A stretch of 64,000 nucleotides of DNA from Brevundimonas naejangsanensis (GTDB lineage Bacteria; Pseudomonadota; Alphaproteobacteria; Caulobacterales; Caulobacteraceae): contig NZ_CP032707.1 of assembly GCF_003627995.1 (NCBI RefSeq), forward strand, positions 2,346,501-2,410,500. Direction: 5' to 3'. Below the pieces are notes generated by a model. It worked only from the letters and a program-made list of their open reading frames with translations. It was not told the DNA's origin and ran no database searches. The position numbers were made by a program, and so were the translations under genes. How positions within the stretch are numbered: position 1 is the first letter of the stretch; every line of letters starts with the position of its first letter. Shown here one piece after another: positions 57,533-64,000 of this stretch.

Positions 57533-58494
57533 CACGCGGTCTTTCGGGCGGACTGGGCGGCGCGCTCGCCGGTCCAGATGTGAACGGTCAGGCCCTCGGT
57601 GTCGGGCGGCAGGGCGATGGGGGCGGAGGGCGTCAGGCCCGCCTCCGTCAGCCATTCGCCGATTTCGGTGTCGGCGAAGCCCAGGCGGCGGTGCTGATGC
57701 GCCTCGCGCAGGTGCTCGAAATTATGGGGCGCGAAGTCGACGATCAGCAGCTTGCCGCCCGGCATGACCAGGCGCGCGGCCTCGGCCACGGCGGCGGCGG
57801 GATCGGCCAGGTAGTGCAGCACCTGGTGAACGATCACCAGGTCGGCGCTCTCGTGCGGCAGGCGGGTCGAGAAGATGTCGCCGTGGCGCAGCTCGACCTT
57901 GTCCAGCCCGGCCTTGGAGACGTTGGCGCGGGCGATGTTCAGCATGTTCTGCGACAGGTCGAGGCCGACCGACATCTTCGCCTTCTTGCCGAACAGGGTC
58001 AGCATCCGGCCCGAGCCGGTGCCCAGGTCGACCACGCGCTCAAACGGGCCGGACCCGGCCGCGCGTTCCACCGCCGCCTCGACCGCGCTTTCGCAGACAT
58101 AGAGGCTGCGCATCTGGTCCCACTGGGGCGCGATCTGCTCGAAATAGCGGGCGGCGTCGATGGCGCGCTCCTTGCGCACCTCGTCCAGGCGGCGATGGTC
58201 GGCCTCGCCCTCGCCGTCGTCCAGTAGGTCCAGCACGGTGTCGATCAGCCGCCGCGCCAGGGCGTCGTGCGACAGGCGGTAGAAGACGCGCGCGCCGTCG
58301 GGAAATCGCTCGATCAGGCCCGCGTCCGCCATCAGCTTCAGATGGCGCGAGACACGCGGCTGGCTCTGGTCCAGAACCCGCGACAACTCCATCACCGACA
58401 GCTCCTCCGCAGCCAGCAGGGACAGGACGCGCAGGCGGGTCGGTTCGCCGGCGGCGCGCAGGGCCTCAACGGTTTGGTCAGCGGTCAGTGTCAT
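57532..58494 (-). CDS. ArsR-family regulator fused to SAM-dependent methyltransferase domain
   Basis: A 320-residue two-domain protein. Residues about 1-95 are an ArsR winged helix (EALRAAGEPTRLRVLSLLAA, LSRVLDQSQPRVSRHLKLMA). No metal-binding ELCV-D type motif is seen: the matching place reads AEELSVMELS, without cysteine. Residues about 130-310 are a class I methyltransferase (VVDLGTGSGRMLTLF, GLDLSQNMLNIAR, LVIVHQVLHYL, LLIVDFAPH). It starts the metF-metH operon and has a near-perfect palindrome 5 bases upstream of its ATG. A sensor of SAM or SAH that controls methionine synthesis is the most likely role; it could instead be an ordinary methyltransferase with a regulator domain. Confidence 0.85.
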   Translation of the reverse strand: MTLTADQTVEALRAAGEPTRLRVLSLLAAEELSVMELSRVLDQSQPRVSRHLKLMADAGLIERFPDGARVFYRLSHDALARRLIDTVLDLLDDGEGEADHRRLDEVRKERAIDAARYFEQIAPQWDQMRSLYVCESAVEAAVERAAGSGPFERVVDLGTGSGRMLTLFGKKAKMSVGLDLSQNMLNIARANVSKAGLDKVELRHGDIFSTRLPHESADLVIVHQVLHYLADPAAAVAEAARLVMPGGKLLIVDFAPHNFEHLREAHQHRRLGFADTEIGEWLTEAGLTPSAPIALPPDTEGLTVHIWTGERAAQSARKTA

Positions 58495-58498
58495 GGGC

Positions 58499-58518
58499 GT
58501 ATAAAGATATCCTTATAC
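58499..58518. promoter_or_regulatory. probable operator of the methionine operon
   Basis: GTATAAAGATATCCTTATAC is a 20-base near palindrome (18 of 20 bases symmetric), in AT-rich DNA just upstream of the ArsR-methyltransferase ATG. ArsR proteins bind such AT-rich dyads, and known SAH-responsive ArsR regulators of methionine genes use sites with a similar GATATC core (from memory). Autoregulation of the whole operon is expected. Confidence 0.65.
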
Positions 58519-58619
58519 GATTATGCAAGCAAAATCTGGCTGTGTGGGGGGCTCATTGGCCGAACCGCGGGCATGGATCGGTCTTCAAACGCCAAAAAGG
58601 CCGTCAGGAAGATCGAATT

Positions 58620-58822
58620 CCCTCTCCCGGCGGGAGAGGGCTTGAGCGCGCGCGAGGGCTAGCGATCGTTCTTGCGCGAAAGGGTGAGGGGTAACCGTGT
58701 CAGTCGGCGTCAGCCGCAGCGCGACGGCTTTCAGCCGCCTTTGGCCGCGAACCCTCACCCTTTCGCCTTGGCCAATCGCCTTCGGCTCTTGGAGGCTCAA
58801 GCCCTCTCCCATCGGGAGAGGG
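58620..58822. repeat. long nested inverted repeat (CCCTCTCCC type)
   Basis: The outer ends carry small hairpins CCCTCTCCCGGCGGGAGAGGG (58620-58640) and its partner at 58801-58822; next to them CTTGAG/CTCAAG, and inside GCGAAAGGGTGAGG (58676 on) mirrors CCCTCACCCTTTCGC (58752 on). The element fills most of the 334-base gap between the operator and the dehydrogenase gene. Nothing coding is seen in it. Confidence 0.8.
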
Positions 58823-58828
58823 ACGGCC

Positions 58829-59758
58829 CTACTCCTCGACCGGCGTCTTCAGCGCCTCGCCGGCAAAATGGGCCGACAGATTCTGCAGCAGCAGCATCAG
58901 CATTCCCTGCACCGCCTCGGTGGTGGCCCCGCCTGTGTGGGGCGTCAGGACGGTGTTCGGCACGCCCGCCCAGCGCGCGGCCTCGGTCGGCTCCTGGGCG
59001 AAGACGTCCAGCGCCGCGCCGCCCAGGCGGCCGTCGCGAAGCGCCGCGATCAGGGCGTCCTCGTCCACCAGCTGCCCGCACGCGACGTTGACCAGAAGGC
59101 CCGACGGCCCCAGGGCCTCGATCACCTCGGCCGAGATCAGGCCCCGGTTGCTCTCGTTCGCCCGGCAGGCGACGACCAGGATGTCGGACCCGCGCGCCAG
59201 GTCGATCAGGCTGTCGGCGCGGGGCCAAGCGGCGTCCTTGTCGCGCGGTCCCCACCAGCGGACGTCCATGCGCATGACCTCGGCGCGCCGCGCCACGGCT
59301 TCGCCGATGTGGCCCAGGCCGACGATGCCCAGGCGCTGGCCGCCGAGCGAGGTGGTGATGCTGCGCGTGGACAGGCTCCATTCGCCCGCGCGGATCGTGC
59401 GATCCCCCTCGGCGATCTGGCGGCGCGCGGCCAGGATCAGACCGATGGCGTGGTCGGCCACGTCCTCATGGTTCACGCCGGGCGCGTGGGTGACGGGCAG
59501 GCCGCGCGCGCGGCACCACTCCACGTCGATGCCGTCGTACCCGGCAGTGAAGCAGGCAATCAGCGACAGGTTCGGCAGGCGCTCGATCAGGGCCTTGTCC
59601 AGCTCGAACTCGCCGGCGACGACCAGGGCGCGGATATCCTGCGCCGCCTCGATCGGCGGCCCTTCCCAGAAGCGATAGACGTCGTAGGCGCCTTCCAGGA
59701 AGGCGCTCAGCGGGGCCAGATGCCGCTGCATGATCAGGACGGCGGGACGCTGGGTCAT
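58829..59758 (-). CDS. D-2-hydroxyacid dehydrogenase (GhrB/hydroxypyruvate reductase-like)
   Basis: A 309-residue NAD(P)-dependent dehydrogenase. The Rossmann motif is GIVGLGHIGEAVARR near residue 145, the substrate Arg lies in VACRANESNRGLI, the catalytic Glu in ALDVFAQEPTE and the catalytic His in LTPHTGGAT. NLSLIACFTAGYDGIDVEWC and APGVNHEDVADHAIGLIL are typical of glyoxylate/hydroxypyruvate reductases. It probably reduces a 2-keto acid in the cytoplasm. Long inverted repeats flank it on both sides. Confidence 0.88.
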   Translation of the reverse strand: MTQRPAVLIMQRHLAPLSAFLEGAYDVYRFWEGPPIEAAQDIRALVVAGEFELDKALIERLPNLSLIACFTAGYDGIDVEWCRARGLPVTHAPGVNHEDVADHAIGLILAARRQIAEGDRTIRAGEWSLSTRSITTSLGGQRLGIVGLGHIGEAVARRAEVMRMDVRWWGPRDKDAAWPRADSLIDLARGSDILVVACRANESNRGLISAEVIEALGPSGLLVNVACGQLVDEDALIAALRDGRLGGAALDVFAQEPTEAARWAGVPNTVLTPHTGGATTEAVQGMLMLLLQNLSAHFAGEALKTPVEE

Positions 59759-59807
59759 GGGCGCAGACTATCCCGCTTTCGCCGGAGCGCCAGTCTTCTC
59801 CTTTTCA

Positions 59808-59917
59808 CCGCTCATCCCGGCGGACGCCGAGATCCAGTGCTTTGGCGACAGGAGCGACGTTCGATCTCCTGGTGACTTGGGCTCTTACTGGATCCCGGCG
59901 TCCGCCGGGAGGAGCGG
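59808..59917. repeat. family A inverted repeat with long spacer, copy 3
   Basis: Two 31-base arms (59808-59838 and 59887-59917) are reverse complements at 29 of 31 positions and each contains the family A core TCCCGGCGGACGCC. They enclose 48 bases that also hold a smaller pair (AGGAG/CTCCT). Confidence 0.85.
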
Positions 59918-59932
59918 GAGGGGAGGGCATAG

Positions 59933-59963
59933 AAAAACGGCCCCCCGATTGCTCGGAGGGCCG
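59933..59963 (-). terminator. rho-independent terminator of ettA
   Basis: On the minus strand CGGCCCTCCGA pairs with TCGGGGGGCCG around a 4-base loop and is followed by TTTTT (59933-59937). It lies 21 bases after the ettA stop. Confidence 0.9.
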
Positions 59964-59984
59964 CTTGTCAGTCTGTCCGCTGGA

Positions 59985-61652
<1,668 letters not shown>

Positions 61653-61820
61653 GAGGTGCGTTTACGCCCTGTCGTCTGATCGAATGGGAAGTCGCGCGGG
61701 ATGTAGCCGTCGCGCGCCCTTTGAGCAAATCTCTAGCCGTAACGCGGGGCGGTTTGAAGGCGCTGCATTCCTGCGACGGTCTCTATCCGCTGCGACCGTT
61801 AGGGGACGCTGCTGGCGGCG

Positions 61821-62732
61821 CTAGGGCCTGGTAGGCAGGACCGCCATCAACGCCCGCGTGAAGCCGACGGGGGCGACCGTCAGGTGGTCCTCGTCTTCCA
61901 GCACGGTCGACTGCACGCTCAGACCCGGATAGGCGCGCGATTTCAGCAGCCGCTCCATGGTGCGCATGTCGCCGACCATGTCCGTCTCGTTGTCGTGGCG
62001 GGCGGTGGGGCCGGGGCCTTCGAAGCCGCCGACGTACATGAAGACCTGAGCAGGCAGGTCGCGGTGGGTGCGGGCGTAGTCCGCCTCCATCTTCATCATG
62101 TGACGCTTGTCGTACCAGAAGGAGGGGCTGCCCAGCACATAGCCGCCGAACATCGTCGGATCGGTGAACATGATCTGGGCGCCCAGCAGACCGCCGTAGG
62201 AATGGCCCAGCAGAACGCGACGGGCCGGATCGGTCCGGAACTTCTGGTCCACGAAGGGCAGGGCCTGGGTCTTCAGATAGGCCTGATAGGCCGCTCCGCC
62301 GCCGTGCACTGCGTCGCCCGAACTGCGCGGGCCGTTCGGCGTCGGGGTGTAGTCGCGGCGGCGGCTGTCGGCGCCGCCGTCGCCTCTGGCGTAGGACAGG
62401 CCGACCAGGATGAACTCCTCGATCACCGGACCGTCCAGATTCACGCGCCGCGCGATCTGGCGGATGATGGGGAAGGCGTAGTCGGCGTCGGTGACATAGA
62501 GGACCGGATAGCGCCGGTTCGGCTCGGCCTCGTAGCTGGCGGGCAGGCTGACGAAGACCTCGTAGTCACGGCCCGAGACCGGATCAGGCACGCTCCAGAC
62601 CTGGGTGCCCTGCAGCACATAGGGCGCGCCCTCGGCGGTGGATTCGGCCGTTGTACGGGCGTCCGCCCGCTCGCCGCAGCCCGCGGCGAGGCTCGCCGCC
62701 ACCAGCATCGTCGCCAGTCCCAATGCCCGCAT
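61821..62732 (-). CDS. esterase-family alpha/beta hydrolase lipoprotein
   Basis: A 303-residue hydrolase of the putative esterase (Esterase D/IroE-like) family. The N-terminus is a lipoprotein signal (LAAGC, lipidated near residue 19). The core has VLYVTDADYAFP, the nucleophile GHSYGG, the strand MYVGGFEG and the catalytic His in EDEDHLTVAP. Relatives hydrolyse siderophores or other esters in the periplasm; with an iron importer elsewhere in the window a siderophore esterase is possible but unproven. ATG at 62732 follows GAGGGG; a GTG at 62753 is less likely. Confidence 0.85.
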   Translation of the reverse strand: MRALGLATMLVAASLAAGCGERADARTTAESTAEGAPYVLQGTQVWSVPDPVSGRDYEVFVSLPASYEAEPNRRYPVLYVTDADYAFPIIRQIARRVNLDGPVIEEFILVGLSYARGDGGADSRRRDYTPTPNGPRSSGDAVHGGGAAYQAYLKTQALPFVDQKFRTDPARRVLLGHSYGGLLGAQIMFTDPTMFGGYVLGSPSFWYDKRHMMKMEADYARTHRDLPAQVFMYVGGFEGPGPTARHDNETDMVGDMRTMERLLKSRAYPGLSVQSTVLEDEDHLTVAPVGFTRALMAVLPTRP

Positions 62733-62796
62733 GGTAGCCCCCTCAAGCTTCACCTTGAGGGCAGGGTTCAGGGCAAATGCGGCGCGGAAAGGGCGG

Positions 62797-63408
62797 TCAG
62801 GCGTAGTTGAAGCTGATCGAGATGCGCTGTTCCTCGGCGCGGTTGGCGGGCACCTCGTGGCGCAGCCAGCTTTCCCACATCAGCACCGTGCCGGGCGCGG
62901 GCTTCAGATAGACGAAGGGCTGTTCCGCTTCGCCGGCCTCCGGCGTCAGGCCGGGGCGGGCCATCATCATGGCCAGGCGCGGGTCCTCGATCTTCAGCGA
63001 AGAGGCGCCGTCGGGTACGTGGATGTAGATGGTGCCGGACAGGACGGCGTGCGGGTGGATATGGCCGGTGTGGCCGCCGCCGGGCATCAGGACATTGACC
63101 CACAGATTGTCGAGCTGGAGCTTCTTGGCCAGATCGAAATTCAGAGCCTTGGCGAAGGTTGCCGCGTGCTTGTCCAGCAGGCGCTTCAGCGCCGCGAACT
63201 CGGGAAACCGCTGCGGCAGGTCGTTGATCGAGCCGTAGGAGGTGTAGCCCGGATAGTGGTTGGCCCGGCACCATTCGATGCCGGCCTCGTCCTCCTCGGC
63301 CATGACCAGGCAGAGGTCGAGCAGTTCCTCGTTCAGTTCGGGCCAGCCGCGCGTCTGGGCGAGGGAGGCTTCATAGACCTGGGTGGCGAAGAGGGAGCGC
63401 AGGGACAT
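62797..63408 (-). CDS. putative 2OG-Fe(II) oxygenase (TIGR02466-like)
   Basis: A 203-residue protein resembling the putative 2-oxoglutarate/Fe(II) oxygenases of the TIGR02466 type. It opens SLRSLFATQVYEASL and contains LWVNVLMPGGGHTGHIHPHA with VLSGTIYIHVP (iron-binding His region), then KPAPGTVLMWESWLRHEVPA (distal His) and RISISFNYA, where the Arg should bind 2-oxoglutarate. The substrate is unknown. The ATG at 63408 was chosen; the frame is open upstream through the repeat at 63463-63503 without family-like sequence. Confidence 0.82.
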   Translation of the reverse strand: MSLRSLFATQVYEASLAQTRGWPELNEELLDLCLVMAEEDEAGIEWCRANHYPGYTSYGSINDLPQRFPEFAALKRLLDKHAATFAKALNFDLAKKLQLDNLWVNVLMPGGGHTGHIHPHAVLSGTIYIHVPDGASSLKIEDPRLAMMMARPGLTPEAGEAEQPFVYLKPAPGTVLMWESWLRHEVPANRAEEQRISISFNYA

Positions 63409-63462
63409 GGGGCGAAATAACGCGTCCGGTTTGGCGCGAGAAGCAAAAACGAAGGAAGGCAG

Positions 63463-63503
63463 GCCGACCTCTCCCTCCCCGTCACGGGGAGGGAGAGGTC
63501 GGC
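63463..63503. repeat. perfect 19-bp palindrome after the TrmN6-like gene
   Basis: GCCGACCTCTCCCTCCCCG (63463-63481) and its exact reverse complement (63485-63503) enclose a 3-base loop. It starts 2 bases after the TrmN6-like stop codon and may end that transcript. Confidence 0.85.
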
Positions 63504-63505
63504 GT

Positions 63506-64000
63506 TCAGAACCCCAACCCCGCCTCGCCGCGCAGGATCGCCTCGGCCTCCGGGCTGTGCTTGGCGTCGGAACGGTCGTGCAGCACCAGGGCGGGCAGCA
63601 GGCGCAGCGGCGCCTTGCCGGTCTTGATCGCCTGGACCAGCACCCGCTTGGCCGGCTGGTCCGCATAGGGCTGGATCGGTCGGATGGCGAAGGAGCCGGC
63701 CTTGGGCGACAGCAGCGACAAGATGTCCGCCAGGCGGTCGGCGCGGTGGATGATGACGATGCGGCCGCCTTCGCGTACCGCCTTCAGCAGGAAGCCGGCC
63801 CAGGCCGTCAGGCCGTCGTCAGCCATCCAGGCCCCGCGCTTGCCTTCGGCCGGGGCGCGCAGGGCGCCGGGATCGTCGAAGAAGGGCGGGTTGCTGACCG
63901 CCCAGTCGAAGGGCGGCAGGTCCAGGGCCCGAAAGCCGCGCGCCACGTCGCCGTCCAGGATGGTCGTGCGGGCCTCGGCGCCGTTCAGGGCGGCGTTCTG
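63506..64000 (-). CDS. TrmN6-like tRNA/RNA N6-adenine methyltransferase (5' end outside window)
   Basis: The last 164 residues of a class I methyltransferase that enters from the right edge. The target-base motif NPPFF (in WAVSNPPFFDDPG) marks N6-adenine methyltransferases, and the tail after VREGGRIVIIHRADRLADIL and the PYADQPAKRVLVQAIKTG segment resembles TrmN6 (YfiC), which modifies A37 of tRNA-Val. The SAM-binding N-terminus is not in the window; the visible start is QNAALNGAEARTTILDGDV. Confidence 0.85.
   Translation of the reverse strand, partial: QNAALNGAEARTTILDGDVARGFRALDLPPFDWAVSNPPFFDDPGALRAPAEGKRGAWMADDGLTAWAGFLLKAVREGGRIVIIHRADRLADILSLLSPKAGSFAIRPIQPYADQPAKRVLVQAIKTGKAPLRLLPALVLHDRSDAKHSPEAEAILRGEAGLGF

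Noticed and set aside
58829..59758. Phosphoglycerate dehydrogenase (SerA)
   Set aside because: It lacks the C-terminal ACT domain of long SerA forms and fits GhrB-like glyoxylate/hydroxypyruvate reductases better.

Overview
The window is high-GC alphaproteobacterial DNA, most likely from Caulobacterales and probably Brevundimonas or a close relative. The clues are a LexA box of the GTTC-N7-GTTC type, a two-piece (circularly permuted) tmRNA gene whose tag begins AANDNF, an imuA-imuB-dnaE2 mutagenesis cassette, an alphaproteobacterial-type SspB, and a ribbon-helix-helix/DUF4169 pair near fumC. No phage, IS element or CRISPR array is visible. Most genes look like chromosomal core or housekeeping genes, often packed with ATGA or TGATG overlaps.

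Layout. 1-5376: a very large secreted RTX animal-type heme peroxidase, running off the left edge. 5.8-11.6 kb: thiolase, a secreted hydrolase, a TRIC-type channel, and an MFS transporter with an M20 amidohydrolase. 11.7-17.3 kb: the SOS cassette imuA-imuB-dnaE2 on the minus strand. 17.3-19.5 kb: a divergent TonB-dependent receptor behind a probable cobalamin riboswitch. 19.5-23.3 kb: an iron(III) ABC importer with a Fur/Irr-type palindrome. 23.4-26.6 kb: copA-copB copper resistance with a CueR-type operator. 26.6-31.2 kb: parE and uvrD. 31.3-39.4 kb: many small genes (duplicated membrane proteins, DUF488, SIMPL, RHH, DUF4169, GST, DUF2171, YccF), fumC, a RusA-like nuclease and sspB. 39.5-40.8 kb: tmRNA and miaA. 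40.9-44.5 kb: mrp-usp, and thyA-mazG-folA-ybjQ. 44.7-47.5 kb: two tandem CsgG-like/SH3 secreted proteins and a DUF924 protein, followed by tRNA-Pro and tRNA-Gln. 48.3-52.7 kb: SDR, a beta-CASP nuclease, a quinone reductase and a zinc alcohol dehydrogenase. 52.7-58.5 kb: a methionine/one-carbon operon (ArsR-methyltransferase fusion, metF, metH split into two genes). 58.8-64 kb: 2-hydroxyacid dehydrogenase, ettA, an esterase lipoprotein, a 2OG-Fe(II) oxygenase and a partial TrmN6-like methyltransferase.

How parts may work together. The probable B12 riboswitch and receptor would supply the cofactor used by split MetH; the ArsR-methyltransferase fusion, with a near-palindromic operator at its own start, is a candidate SAM/SAH sensor for the same pathway. 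tmRNA and SspB, which hands tmRNA-tagged proteins to ClpXP, are neighbours. ThyA, FolA and MazG form a folate/dNTP operon. The gaps hold several families of intergenic inverted repeats, including one between the two metH genes.
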